From Aselliscus stoliczkanus (Eukaryota; Chordata; Mammalia; Chiroptera; Hipposideridae), in assembly GCA_033961575.1 (NCBI GenBank), contig CM066736.1:8961501-9025500 (forward strand): a stretch of 64,000 nucleotides of DNA. Reading direction: 5' to 3'. Below, piece by piece: positions 35,060 to 45,899 of this stretch (within the stretch, counting starts at the first letter, position 1; each line of letters opens with the position of its first letter). The translations under genes were made by a program, and so were the position numbers. A model generated the notes under the pieces. That model had not been told where the DNA came from. It saw only the letters and a program-made list of their open reading frames with translations, and did not search any database.

Positions 35060-35412
35060 TGTGTTTGGTTTCTTTTTACTCAGAAATAGGAGACGGCCAC
35101 CACCAGAACTGACTTTCAGCTTATTGTAGGTACAGATACCCAAAACCCCAAGAATGATGGTTCAAATTCGCGTGGGAATAGAAAGCCAAGGACACCCCGA
35201 GTCAGACAAGGCGCCAAGGCCTGCTTCCTGGAGGGTGGTATAGAGCCTGCCTCCTATGTTCCCCTACCTGGTGCTCTCGGAGCGGGCAGAAAATTCACAA
35301 TCTTGACAGAGAAGGTCGTTTCAGACGGAGGCCCCTGGGGCCAGGGCTACGCTACGACTGTCGCTACGTCGGGTCCTGTACCCCCTCCTGAAGCAGGTCT
35401 GGGCGGCCCTAC

Positions 35413-35613
35413 CTTGGAATAGGCCAGGTGTCTGAAGGCCTTGCGGGCCTCCAGGGGCTCCAGGAACTCCACGATGGCGGTGACGCCGCCCTCAGGCAGC
35501 AGCACGCGGCCCAGGCTGCCGAAGCGGCCGAAGGTCTCCTGCAGCTCGGCCGCCAGGGTGCCCGCCGGCAGGTTCTTCGCCAAGATCACCGTCTTGCTTC
35601 GCTCCGCGGCAGC
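35413..35613 (-). CDS. RBM19: RBM19 coding exon 15 (RRM4)
   Basis: 201 bp, residues 590-656, phase 0 at both ends. It carries most of RRM4: RNP2 VILAKNL (598-604), helix 1 (AAELQETFGRFG), the strand LGRVLLPEGG, a degenerate RNP1 (VTAIVEF) and helix 2 (PLEARKAFRHLAYSK). The lack of the usual aromatic RNP1 residues is a feature of this RRM in the family. The acceptor is CCCTGCAG and the donor GTAGGG. The exon is locally GC-rich. Confidence 0.97.
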
Positions 35614-36404
35614 CTGCAGGGAGGGTGAACACATGTGGGGCCACAGGAGGCGGGGGGCGCCAACGCCAGCACTGATCTGTGGTTGACTCCAGACCAGGAG
35701 CCCCTTTGGGACCTCAGTCACCAGGCATTTAGGAATCGGGCCCGGGCTCTGCAGAGTGGGTAAGGGTGACAGCTCCGGAATGGACCCCCCTGGGGCAAAT
35801 CCCAGCCTCTCTCTCCACTTTGGAGCTGCGGCAGATTCCGATAGTACCCACCACAACCCTCGCTGGACCTTCCTGAGCACCCCAGCCAGGCCGGCAGTGC
35901 ATCTCTGGAACTGCACACTGCCTGCCACACGTGGCCGGCAGGAGATGCCGAGCGGTTAGCGCCCCTGGGAGCAGCCCCCCAGGAGACGGTGCAGGGCTTC
36001 TGAGGCAGGAGTTCTGAGGGGTCCCGAGGAAAAGCTCAGCCCACCACTGTACGCAGTAAAGACACCCTGCTCTGGTCCCCTGCCCACCCCCCATCCTTTC
36101 TCTCAGTGCCTTCTGCCCTGCCCATAAGCTACCTGCCCTTGAATCCTCGGCTTTCGGAGGCCTCAGACCAATATGTATATATGCGACCCTGAGAAACGTC
36201 CTGACTTGTGGGCCTCAGCCCCTCACCCAGCAGGATACAGCCCCTGGCTCACAGGACCGCTCCAGGAGAGGGTTTAATTAATTGGGTTAATACGCCCACT
36301 GTACACATAGTATTATAAACATTAGCAATTATTTTCTGAAAAAACCATGATGGAGAGAAATAAAAGGGCCTAAAGCTATATATATATAAAATGGAAAAAT
36401 TCCA

Positions 36405-36605
36405 GGTATAGGGAGTATCTGCGCATGAGTCTCAGCTCAGCCACTGACCTAGCTTGAAACCGTGGGCCAATCACTTTCCCATGGGCCTCAGTTTTCTCAT
36501 CTGCAAAATGGGCTAACAGTAACGCCCATCCTGGAGGCCTCGCAGGGTTGCTGTGAAGCGAGTGGGGTGGAAGTGCCTGCAGGTAGCAAGGGCTGGGCAC
36601 TAGTG
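36405..36605 (+). mobile_element. MIR SINE (first of two adjacent)
   Basis: CTCAGCTCAGCCACTGACCT, GGGCCTCAGTTTTCTCATCT and GCAAAATGGGCTAACAGTAA are the MIR core. It lies in intron 14. Confidence 0.8.
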
Positions 36606-36634
36606 GGCTTTACAGGTGCAACTCAGGCTGCACA

Positions 36635-36845
36635 GTGTGGCAAACGGTTAGGGGCCTGCATTCAAATCCAGCTCCGCCATGACTAGCCACGTGACCCAGG
36701 TCACACAGCTTCACCTGAGACTGTGGTCCCTTCTGTATCACGGGAGCGCCACAGTGCTGTTTCCCTGGGGTTGTTAGGAGAGTGAAATGAATTAATAAAA
36801 CACATTAACTTAGAAGAATGCTTTAGTAAGTCCTAGTAAATGTTA
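36635..36845 (+). mobile_element. MIR SINE (second of two adjacent)
   Basis: CAAATCCAGCTCCGCCATGA, CCTGGGGTTGTTAGGAGAGT and TAAGTCCTAGTAAATGTTAG; same orientation as its neighbour. Confidence 0.75.
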
Positions 36846-36868
36846 GCTATGAGTACACTTACTTAATT

Positions 36869-36960
36869 CATCCATCCACCCACCTACCTCCCACCCATCA
36901 GCCGCACTTTCCACCCACCCCTCCCACCCACTCACCCACCCGTCGAACCCCTCTTGCCAT
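36869..36960. repeat. Degenerate (CCAC/CATC)n low-complexity tract
   Basis: An imperfect pyrimidine-rich run of CATCCACCCACC-type units in intron 14. Confidence 0.75.
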
Positions 36961-37558
36961 CTATGCCCCATCCTTGCATCCTAACCATCCTTCTAAGGCA
37001 AAGGTCTCAGGTCGGGTATAACTGAGGAGAGAGCTGGGAGTCAGGCGCTGAGACTGCGGCTGGCTCCTGCCACGGACTCTTTGTTTGGCCTTTAAGTCAC
37101 CTCCCCACTCTCTGGGCCTGTTTCCCAGTCTGTAAAACGAATGGGGAATGTTAGGAGGTGGTGTCATCGGCCCCTCTCCACTTCACCGGCCCGAAACCTG
37201 AGAAGCCCCACCTGGTGGGGAGCAAGCACACAGGTGCTGGCCTCGCCCCGACTTGGTTCGAGAAAGGCCTAACGCCCCAAACAGACGACAGGTGCTCTTC
37301 GTAAGGTGCTGGGTGGGAGGACGGCTGTTTGGGGACCCCGGGTCTGTGTGGAGGAGATGTGGGTTACAAGGTCCCCGAGGGACCCCGTCTGGGTCAGATG
37401 GGCCCCTTGTCTGAGCCCCTGTGATGGTCTTCCTTTCCTCAGGGAGAATTTAAAAGTGAATCCTCCTCCTCCTGGGGAGGCCAGGTCCTCAAAGCCCTCA
37501 GCACATCCCTGCCCCGAAACCCCGCCCCCAGCTCCCGCGGCGGGGCAGGTGTGCTCAC

Positions 37559-37669
37559 CTGGCTGAAAGAGTCCAGGCTGACCCCGTTTTCGATGAGGAA
37601 CCGCCGCACCTCCTGGACCAGCTGGGTCTCGCCCAGGGCCACGCGCACGGCCACGCTGCCCTTGGTCTC
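37559..37669 (-). CDS. RBM19: RBM19 coding exon 14 (linker to RRM4)
   Basis: 111 bp, residues 553-589, phase 0 at both ends. It encodes ETKGSVAVRVALGETQLVQE followed by VRRFLIENGVSLDSFSQ, a conserved helical segment between RRM3 and RRM4. The acceptor is CCCCGCAG and the donor GTGAGC. Its length is a multiple of three. Confidence 0.96.
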
Positions 37670-38169
37670 CTGCGGGGGAGAAGAGGCCCTGTCGGCTGTC
37701 GTCGAGGTGACGAGACAGCTCTCCCCTCCCAGTAGCCTGCAGACCCGCTGGTGCCCCTCGCAGACCCAGCTTCCGGTCTCTCTGTCAGTCAAGGACCCCC
37801 ACGCCCCGCCTTCCCCCACTTGCCACACAGGCCTTTCTGCTGCTCCTCCCCACGGCAGGCTGGTCCCCACCTCAGCACATCAGCACCCGCTGATCTCTGC
37901 CTGCCTCTTACCCCACCCTGCCTGGTTCCACGCAGTTTCCACTGAAATGTCACTTTGTAGACCAGCCCACCCTTGCTCTCACACCGTCCCCCCGACGCGA
38001 CTTAACTATTCCTCCCCCATCACACCAACATGCTGCCCCTCTGCGTATCTGTTAATGCCTTGCTTCACTAGAAGGCTCTAGAAGAGCAGGACTGCCTTTG
38101 CTTAGGGCCCTGCTGTGTCCCCAGTGCCCAGAGAGTGCTGTGGGATCTGAACTGGCTGCAGCCCCTCCC

Positions 38170-38760
38170 AGCTGGCTGAGCTCTGGAGCGGTGCAGCCAC
38201 TGGACACTCGAAATATGGAGCATCCGAGATTGAGATGCAGTGTAAGTGTAAAACACACACAGGACGGTCGGTGAAAGTTTAGTGAGAAAAGGGACATGCA
38301 AAGTATCTTGTCATTTTTTATATTGCATGTATGTTGGAAAGGTAATTATTTGGAATATACTGAATTAAACAGATTATGAAAATTAACTCTGCCTGTTTCT
38401 TTTCTTTTCTAAGTTTTTGTGTGTTGTTTTTTTTTCAATTGGGGAACAGTGTGTTTTTCCAGGACCCATCAGCGTCAAGTCAAGGAGTTGTTTCAATCTA
38501 GTTGTGGAGGGCACAGCTCAGTGGCCCAGGTGGGGATTGAACCGGCAACCTTGGTGTTATGAGACTGCGCTCTAACCACCTGGGCCAACCGGCTGCCCCC
38601 TGCCTGTTTCTTTTTGCTTCTTTTAAAAAATGTGGACACTAGGACAAAATTACATGTAGGGCCTGTGTCCCAGTTCTAATGGAGAATGCCGACCTCAATT
38701 GTCAGGGCAGAAGGAGTAAATGACAACAGGCTCATGAGCTACTGGGCCAAATCCACGGAT
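38170..38760. mobile_element. Ancient hAT-like repeat interrupted by a SINE
   Basis: GAGATTGAGATGCAGTGTAA, then ATGTTGGAAAGGTAATTATT, and after the SINE AAATGTGGACACTAGGACAA belong to one old interspersed repeat. Identity (DNA transposon) is from memory. Confidence 0.45.
38404..38599 (-). mobile_element. Rhin-1-like tRNA-derived SINE with 15-bp target duplication
   Basis: On the minus strand it starts GGGGCAGCCGGTTGGCCC, has an A box (TGGCCCAGGTGG) and a B box (GGTTCAATCCC), then a body (CTCCACAACTAGATTGAAAC; AAAAACACACTGTTCCCC) and an A-rich tail. Perfect flanking repeats CTGCCTGTTTCTTTT at 38389-38403 and 38600-38614 define the insertion. The body text matches the Rhin-1 family of horseshoe bats as I remember it. 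It lies in intron 13. Confidence 0.85.
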
Positions 38761-38984
38761 ACCTTTGCTGACTGGCTAAAAAACAGACACCCGGGCTTTG
38801 CCTAAGATGGACTTAGCCTCGGTTTACGTGGAGACACAAGCCCTGAAAGGAAGGATCTGGAGGGACGACTGGATAGACAGATGGGGGAAAATCAGGAGGA
38901 GAAAAAAACTCAGGAGAGGAGGAGGGACAGAGACCAACGGCTCCCCTCTCCTGGGAGGGGAGACCCTTAAGAGGTGTGCGTCTG

Positions 38985-39120
38985 GGTTCCGAGCAAGGGC
39001 AGGCCTGGCGCCATCCCGCCTCTGCCTTCCTCCAGGAGTGTGACCCTGGGCCTCAGTTTCTTCATCTGGAGAGTGGGGATAGGAGTAACACCCACTTCCT
39101 CGGGCCGTGGTGAAGAGGAC
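38985..39120 (+). mobile_element. MIR SINE remnant
   Basis: TCCTCCAGGAGTGTGACCCT, GGGCCTCAGTTTCTTCATCT and GGAGAGTGGGGATAGGAGTA follow the MIR core; intron 13. Confidence 0.7.
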
Positions 39121-39338
39121 AGCACAGCTGCGTGCCCACCGGCAACTGCACTCTCCGGGGGGGCTCCACACCCTCCTGCAGAAGCCAGGGCTCAAGGGAG
39201 GACCGGATGTTCCCGGGGGGGGGGGCCCTCAGAGGATGCCCACGACTACAGCACCCGAGGCCCTGTGCTGACGGCCACCCCAGCACAAAGCTCCCTCGCT
39301 CCCCCTCGCTGTGGCTGGCCCGGAGCCGGGGCACTCAC

Positions 39339-39435
39339 GTGGTCGAACACTTGGCTCTTGGTGGCGCTGTACTTGTGTGCGATGGCATCGGCCACCGCGT
39401 TCGGGCCCATGAACAGCGTGTTCCAGTTGTGAGAG
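39339..39435 (-). CDS. RBM19: RBM19 coding exon 13 (conserved inter-RRM linker)
   Basis: 97 bp, one base of codon 520 and then residues 521-552, phase 0 end. It reads SHNWNTLFMGPNAVADAIA and then KYSATKSQVFDH, a stretch between RRM3 and RRM4 that is strongly conserved in RBM19 although it is not an RRM. The acceptor is CCTGTCAG and the donor GTGAGT. Confidence 0.96.
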
Positions 39436-39639
39436 CTGACAGGCAGAGGCAAAACAGGGAGGTCAGGCTGCGGCTGAACAAGGGGAGCGTCTTTTCAGAT
39501 GCCACACCGCTAAGAAATGAGCTCACGGGCCTGCCTCTCTAAGCCCCCAAACCTCCTCCCCCCGCCCCGCAACTTATCTGGGGTGGGTCAACTACCCAGG
39601 GCCTGAAGACAAGGGCAGCAACGAGGATATTAACAATCC

Positions 39640-39800
39640 CGACATTCGTCATGTGCCTACTGTGTGCCAGGGACTAAGCACTTTGCCTACATTAACGCAT
39701 TTAATCCTTACAGGATGACGTGTAATAAATAAGGCACCACTGTTAAGTCTCCATTTTGCAGATGAGGAAATAGGCTCAGCAAGGTTATGGACGGGAGGCT
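39640..39800 (-). mobile_element. MIR SINE remnant, antisense
   Basis: TGTGCCTACTGTGTGCCAGG, ATTAACGCATTTAATCCTTA and CATTTTGCAGATGAGGAAAT are the reverse complement of MIR; intron 12. Confidence 0.75.
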
Positions 39801-39903
39801 GAGCCGGTCGGTCACAGGTAGTCAGAGCCCCCAGGCAGCTGGGGGAGGGCGGGGCGAGGGTGGCAGGGGCCTGGCGCAGGGCCAGGCTGGAGGAGGGAAG
39901 GAC

Positions 39904-40025
39904 CTGGAGCTGTTGGCTTTGTCCTTAGACTCCTTCTTCTTCTTGTAAGAGGATGATCCTGGGGTGCCGGCGTCCTCGCTGGCTTCCTTCTTGATGGTGG
40001 ATGGTAACACGTGGAGCATTCTGCC
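39904..40025 (-). CDS. RBM19: RBM19 coding exon 12 (end of RRM3, Lys-rich linker; weak donor)
   Basis: 122 bp, residues 480-519 plus two bases. It starts with GRMLHVLPSTIKKEASED, the last RRM3 strand, then a Ser/Lys-rich linker (SSSYKKKKESKDKANSS). The acceptor is CCCTTCAG. The 3' border is fixed by the frame of exon 13 (AG plus C gives Ser), but the donor there is AG followed by GTCCTT, which has no purine at +3 and no A+4 or G+5. Border confidence is therefore lower than for the other exons. Confidence 0.88.
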
Positions 40026-40370
40026 CTGAAGGGGGCGAGAGGAAGGGGGTAAAGAAAGGGGCAGGTGCTTCAACATCCTGCCCCAGGGCATCGGCCCCTC
40101 CACGTGTTGGCTGGACACAGTCCGTCACCCTCATTGGCAGATGTGGCCTTGGGCAGAAACCATGCGGCCACTCTCAATCCAGAATGGGGCCCTGGCCACG
40201 TGACACAGACCTGACCTGACGCTGTGATGGGGGCCCTCTGACACAGCCTCACAAAGAAAACGGATCAGTCTGCAGGTACCACCTGCAGCACCCCGGCCCT
40301 GAAGCCTGGGCGCCATCCTGTCCCTGCACACATCAATCCCTGCACGTGAGGTCTGGTCTGGTGACCACAA

Positions 40371-40400
40371 TAAATGAATGAATGAATGAATGAATGAATG
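40371..40400. repeat. (AATG)7 microsatellite
   Basis: Tetranucleotide run in intron 11. Confidence 0.9.
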
Positions 40401-40714
40401 GGGAGGTGAGCTGGCCCGGTGCTTGAGCGCGTGCACTAAGCACCTTATGTGAAGACACTGGGAACAAAGAGATGAGTTCCTCACATTTCATTGTGAGGAC
40501 TATGACTCTTGCCTTCCTTATTCCTCTTCCCAGCGGTTACTTCCCAGGCAGAGACCATATTTACTCATTCAACAGATACTCTCTGAGCACCTACTGAGTG
40601 CCAGGCGCTGTCCCAGGTGCTGACAGATCAGTGAACAGGGCAGAGCCGACCCTGCCCTCCAGCAGCTAGTGCAGAGGTGGCTTTACACACCAACGCGTGT
40701 GCTTCCTTATAAAT

Positions 40715-40728
40715 GGGGGGGGGGGGGG
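40715..40728. repeat. Poly-G run (14 G)
   Basis: A G homopolymer on the plus strand (poly-C in the RBM19 transcript), about 90 bases into intron 11 after exon 11. Confidence 0.85.
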
Positions 40729-40813
40729 CCGCACGCGTGCACACACCCCCACGTGCGTGCACACACTTTCTGATCCCCTGCACCCAGCAGCCCCCCGCCA
40801 GCCGAGCAGTCAC

Positions 40814-40944
40814 CTGGAACACCTGGCCGTCCACCTCCGCGTAGGCCTTCACGGCGTGCTCAGGGAACATGAAGGTGACGAAGGCAAAGCCCTTGGGCTT
40901 CTTGGTCAGGCTGTCAATAGGGTAATGCAGTTCAGACAGGGGAC
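40814..40944 (-). CDS. RBM19: RBM19 coding exon 11 (RRM3 core)
   Basis: 131 bp, completing Gly436 and coding to residue 479, phase 0 end. It encodes PLSELHYPIDSLTKKPKG and then the RNP1 strand KGFAFVTF (453-460) and helix 2 (PEHAVKAYAEVDGQVFQ) of RRM3. The acceptor is GTCCTCAG and the donor GTGACT. Confidence 0.97.
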
Positions 40945-41179
40945 CTGAGGACAAGAGAGGTGTCAGCGCCCTGTGGGCCGGGATGGGCCCGTGTGCTTCG
41001 CACTAACAGGTGATGGGTCTTCACCGGTGACACAGCATCGAGCTGCTGCTCGGGTTGGCCGTGGCCTCTCAGCCCAAGGAACGAAGAAGCCAGCGGCAGC
41101 AGTGAGACCATCTCCAAGGCCAAGGGCGTCCTTTCACAACCTTTATGCACCTATCCTAAGAGTAGAGGTGCCGAGGCTG

Positions 41180-41370
41180 GATCCTGCCTCCACCACCGCT
41201 CTGTGTACAGCCCTGAGCGAGCCACTAGCCTCCATGCGCCTCAGTCGTCTCATCTGCAAAGTGGCATCATAAGAGCACCTGGCTCATAGGGCAGCTGGAG
41301 GGTCAAACACATGGCTACGTGAAACACCTGCCATGTGAGTGCCCCGGAAATGTGCTGTGACACTGTCATT
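41180..41370 (+). mobile_element. MIR SINE
   Basis: GAGCGAGCCACTAGCCTCCA, GCGCCTCAGTCGTCTCATCT and TAAGAGCACCTGGCTCATAG; intron 10. Confidence 0.65.
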
Positions 41371-42286
41371 CTACTCAAAGCACACATTTCTGAGTCGGTC
41401 TCCACTCTGAACACCAGGGTGTGACCGTGTCCTCCTTCCATCTTTGTTTCCTGAAATGGACACTTGCCGTCTACTGGCAACCCCCTGTCCTGTGCAGCCA
41501 GCCCTGCTATAGCCAGGGCACTAGCCTGGGCAGGAGGAGCCGGCAGGCAGAGCAGCAGGGGCCGCAAGCTGGGAGGGTACACCTATCGGGGCCTCTCTGT
41601 CCCCACACCAGGTACCCAACCACTCTCTGATCCTCCACCCCCCAGAGCCAGCCTCCAAACGGAAGTGGGAGACCCCCAGGGCATCTCAGAAGCGTCCAGA
41701 CCTCACCGCCCTTTTGAACTCTAACTTCCATCCCTTTAATAACCATGTCCTTATAAACAAATACAGCCCAGTGTCACCAACTGAACTATGGGTCTTCACG
41801 TTCATGTCCTGTGAAATAATTATGTCAACAATGACAACGATAGAAATAACCCTCACTATCAAATCTGTCTGGACGCTCAGTTTGGAGAGCAAGGCTATTT
41901 AGACAGCAGGGGGCCCAGGCTGGGGGTGGGGCTCTGCTGTGTTCAGACCTGTACAGGTGCTGGACTTGTAACACTGAAGCAAGAGCTCGGACGGCAGGGG
42001 TACCACAGAAAAACGTGCCAAGCCTCGTCAGTTCTGAGTTTAGAGAGGATGGGTTCAGACCGCAACAGTTGTCTGCAGCGCGAGCTGTGACTACGAGCTC
42101 CGCTACACACGTCAAGTTTCGAGCCTCATAGCAGGTCAGGGATCCTCAGCCCCATTTTACGGATGAGAAAACTGAGGCAGGCGGAGGAAGTCATCAGCCC
42201 AAGCGCCAGCGCTGACAGGAGGCAGGCGGGATGTGAGCCGGGCCGCCCGCTCTGCGTGTGCGCCCCGCCGGGGACTGCGTCCCTAC

Positions 42287-42490
42287 CATATTTGGAGAAG
42301 ATCTTCTCCAGGTCCTCCTCCGTGCTGCTGTAGGGCAGGTTCCTCACGAAGAGCCTGCCGGAGTCGGCCAGGTCCTCCTCTTCCTCGTTCTCGCCCAGCG
42401 TCCGGCCTTGCCAGGGCTTGGCGCCAGTCTTCAAGGGCTCCCTGGCCGTGGGGACACTCTTTTCCCTGAACACCTCGATGTAGCGGCCGC
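42287..42490 (-). CDS. RBM19: RBM19 coding exon 10 (end of RRM2, start of RRM3)
   Basis: 204 bp, codon 368 (split) to residue 435 plus one base. It opens with GGRYIEVFREK, the last strand of RRM2, crosses a short acidic linker (ENEEEEDLADS), and enters RRM3 with GRLFVRNLPYSSTEEDLEK, containing RNP2 LFVRNL (414-419). The acceptor is CTCCTGCAG and the donor GTAGGG. RRM3 starts at about residue 411. Confidence 0.97.
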
Positions 42491-43039
42491 CTGCAGGAGG
42501 AGGGGAGTCAGGGCTCTGGGGCGGGGTCGGGGAGGGGCGCCTAGAACTTGACAGCGACTCCTGATGCCTCCAAACTCATCTTTGCTAAGGCAGCAGCCTG
42601 AGCCAATGTCGGCCTCAACCAGAAGGCCCTGTCCCCAAATGTCACACATCCTGCAAGTTGTTTCAACACTGGAGCGCGGTGGGGGGCTACCCGGGCCATC
42701 CCAATCCACAGAGCCCCATCCTCTCAATTCCAGGGCACGGTCCCTGGCTCGCTGCTCTGCCTTAGGACAGTGACATGGGATGACCCTACACTGGAGAGTC
42801 AGTCACCTTGCACTGCCGTTCAGCTGTTTACACGCATCGTCCAGTGCGCCTGATTAAACAGGAGACGATCGCCATCTCGCATACACAAAGTAGGTGCTCA
42901 ATACACAGTGCCGCCTGACTTGCTAACAAGACTGTTCAGGTTTCCCACCTTCCCTCAGAGAACGTACAGAAGCCCCCAGTGTTTTCACGAGGAGCTGGGT
43001 CTGAATCACTTGTCCATGCCAGGGACGCGTCAAAGATCA

Positions 43040-43445
43040 CATCTTTTGCGTATTGTTCAGGTGACCTCTCCGCTCCAGGAACTCGCACATGCTGTTCCCT
43101 GTACTGTTCCCTGTCTTGGGATGGTCTGCTCCAGGGCTTATTCCCTCCACTGTTCGAGGTTTTGCTCCAATGTCACCTTCTCAGGGAGGCCCAAGCGGAC
43201 ACAGTCCTGTTGACAAATGCACCTCCCCCAATCCCAGCCCTCTCCTGCTCTGTGTTTTCCCACAGTAATGCCCCCAGGTTCCTGCCAGTCTCTCCTGCTC
43301 AGCGTCAGTTTTCTCTAAGTCAGCTCCAGGAGGGTGGGGGTTTGGTCTGTTCTGCTTCTGCCTGGCTCTCCTCAGGGCTAAGAAGAGTGTCTGGCACATA
43401 GCAGACCCTCGATAAGAATTTGTGGAGTAAATGGGTGAATGAACG
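43040..43445 (+). mobile_element. L2 LINE 3' end
   Basis: CCAATGTCACCTTCTCAGGG, AGGAGGGTGGGGGTTTGGTC, TGTCTGGCACATAGCAGACC and the terminal AATGGGTGAATGAACGAA identify the L2 3' end, just after exon 9 in the plus direction (intron 9). Confidence 0.75.
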
Positions 43446-43491
43446 AACCCCTGAATCCAGGCGGAGGTGGCAGCTGCCCCGGGGGTCTTAC

Positions 43492-43563
43492 CCATGTACT
43501 CTCTGTTGCACTTCAAAGCTTTCTTCACTTCCTCTTCACTGCTGAAATCCACAAAGATGTACC
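43492..43563 (-). CDS. RBM19: RBM19 coding exon 9 (RRM2 RNP1 strand)
   Basis: 72 bp, finishing codon 344 and coding to residue 367 plus one base. It gives GYIFVDFSSEEEVKKALKC and NREYM, holding RNP1 (YIFVDF) and helix 2 of RRM2. The acceptor is TTTCTCAG; the donor GTAAGA is chosen because it leaves phase 1 and rebuilds the Gly-Gly-Arg-Tyr of the next exon. Confidence 0.96.
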
Positions 43564-43739
43564 CTGAGAAAGGACCGTGACAAAGGTCAAATCTGCAGGC
43601 CCTGCGGACACTCGCAGGAGTCATGGAGAAATGCCCACACTGTGCTAGGCATTTGAGACACTGAGCAGAAAGTATGGGTAAAACCTCTATTTTTGACAAA
43701 TCTCCAAAATGCAAAGATCCCCTTTCCCCCACCCCCACC

Positions 43740-45550
43740 TCCTAGCCAAACCTCCCTTTGCAGGAAGGGTTTAGACCCCATGGCCTGGTCTCACAGATGA
43801 AGACGCTGGATTGTAGGCGTCAGAAACACAGGAGGCCTCTGCCTCCCTCCCAGCCTCACCCACCCTGACCAGGGCCTGCTCCATGGCCTTCTCTGGGAAA
43901 GACATGCCCGTGGTGGCCGTGCTGTGGCCGAACTCACGTGCACAACCACTCTGCCCATGAGCCCGAGGCCCAGCGAGAGAAGCAAGCGCGGGGGGGCGTT
44001 TCCATCCTTGGCCTCATCGGGCCTCACCCGGAGGGGCAGCAGGGCAGGCGTTGTTCCCCCACTTTCCTAGAGGCATGTCCCAGAGCACAGCTCATAGGTG
44101 GCAGTGCTGTAACGTGGGCCAAAGCCCACGGGGACTTGGTCTCTATCACAAGGCTGTTTAGATTCTCTCCCCTGTGATGCCTCCCACCCCTTTGCTCTTG
44201 CAACCAGACGCCTCTCCTATCCCTGTGAACACCCTCCACCCTCTTCCCCCTCCTCCACCCTCTACAGCCCAGCCCCCGTCCTCCCTGGAGGACTGCAAGC
44301 CCTCACCGTCCCCTCTGCGTCCTCATGGGCCCAGCCCCAGGACCCCTCCTTCACCAGCCAGCGACCACTCTGAATCCCACGGTGGTCTCCCCCCGCTTTA
44401 AGCCCCCAGTGGGGCCCTGCCGCCTCGGCAGCATTTCTGTGGAAACATTCTGTTGCTTCTCGAAGCACCATGCTCATATGACAGTCCTCGCCAAGGCCTC
44501 CAGTGTGGTTCTTCTCAGCCCCGACAACTCAAGTATGCTCCTTCCCGCTCCCTCCAGCCTGCCCCTGCTCCCCCTTCTGGTCTCTGAAGTGCCATGAAAG
44601 TAGGGGTACCACCACCACCATTAATATTAACAGCACCTCTCAGGGAAGGCGCGATGGGTGTTTCGCCCTGTTCTAAATGCTGTGCGTGTCTTCACTCACT
44701 GAATCTTCACGATTCAATGAGACAGGACCGCTCACCGCACAGATGAAGATGCTAAGTCCCGGGTCCAAGGTCCCAGAACTCGCAAGTGGTGGAGCTGGGA
44801 TGTGAAGGAGGGCGGGCCTGCCCCCAACACGTCTGCAAGGCGGGGAGGGCTGGTGCAGAGGTCTGCCGGCGAGTAGGGCCTTCGTGCTCAGGGGAAAGCC
44901 GGGGAGATGTAGAAATTCGAGGGTGACGAGGCCACCCCTAACGCAGGGACCCTTTCTTCCCCAGACTCTGGCCTCAGCAGATCCCCCACCGCTCGGCCCA
45001 TGCCAGGGTCTTCCTGCCCAGGACAGCCTACATGCTTCATGCCCCCCAGAGGGCCTTAGCGTGGTTCTCTGAGGAGCGCCAAGTCCGCTGCGGCGGGTCC
45101 TGCAGCCCCCTGGCCTGGCCGGCTGCTAGGCGCGGGCAGGCCCACCTCTCCAAGCTCAGACCCTTCCTTCCAGCATGTTCCAGTCCCAGGGCAGGCAGAA
45201 CCCAGGGCTGCCCAGAATGGAATCTGGGAGCGGGCAGCATGGCGGGCAGCAGCAGAGCTGCCCAGGGACCGCGCACAGCAAACCCCAGGACTGGGGAAGT
45301 CTGTTTAAAGGACTAGGTGAGCCCACTGGCATTCGTGTAGGGAAGAGACCAGGTGAAAACGATACACCAGGCGGCCAGAGGCAGGCCCTACCCAGAGCAG
45401 TTTAACCAGTCCACAGGACCCGCGGCCACAAAGAGGAAAAAGAACGGCCGCCCTTCAAACACCTCCCCACTTCCACGCCCCAACCTTCCATCCGTACCAT
45501 TTGCCGTTCTGACCCGCCCCCTCCCGCCCCCGAAACACCCCAGGCCTTAC
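43740..45550. other. Intron 8 with MIR trace, no gene
   Basis: An antisense MIR lies at about 44655-44830 (CCTGTTCTAAATGCTGTGCG; CACAGATGAAGATGCTAAGT). The remainder is GC-rich unique sequence without a recognisable frame. Confidence 0.5.
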
Positions 45551-45629
45551 CTGTTTTGTTCCCGTGAGCATTTCTCACTATTCGAATGGCCACCGGTTTC
45601 AGGGGTGCCAGGAATTCCATCACATTTTT
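45551..45629 (-). CDS. RBM19: RBM19 coding exon 8 (RRM2 core)
   Basis: 79 bp, residues 318-343 plus one base. It encodes KNVMEFLAPLKPVAIRIV and NAHGNKT, that is helix 1, strand 2 and the loop before RNP1 of RRM2. The acceptor is CTTATAG and the donor GTAAGG after ACAG, phase 1. A young SINE with an (AAAT)n tail lies about 150 bp upstream in intron 7. Confidence 0.96.
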
Positions 45630-45785
45630 CTATAAGGAGATTAAAAAGTCCCGCCTCCTTGATCAATCCAAGAATAAAAGTGCAAGCCAAATAAAGAAAA
45701 TGGGGCAAATTTCTGAATTCAGAAAGAGTATCGAAGTGTTTCATCCTTTATAGTTTCTCTCTTTCCTCTAAATTATACACGTTTT

Positions 45786-45833
45786 TTTCGGTTCGGGTCC
45801 CACATATGAGGGCCAGTGACACTGCCCTCAAAA

Positions 45834-45874
<41 letters not shown>
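45786..45874 (+). mobile_element. 5'-truncated SINE with (AAAT)n tail, 16-bp target duplication
   Basis: Begins within the B box (CGGTTCGGGTCCCACATATG), continues GAGGGCCAGTGACACTGCCC and ends in about 10 AAAT units. Perfect flanking repeats of AAATTATACACGTTTT (45770-45785 and 45875-45890) show a clean, recent insertion. It sits in intron 7, about 150 bp before exon 8 in the direction of RBM19 transcription. Confidence 0.92.
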
Positions 45875-45876
<2 letters not shown>

Positions 45877-45899
45877 ATTATACACGTTTTCTCCATCAT

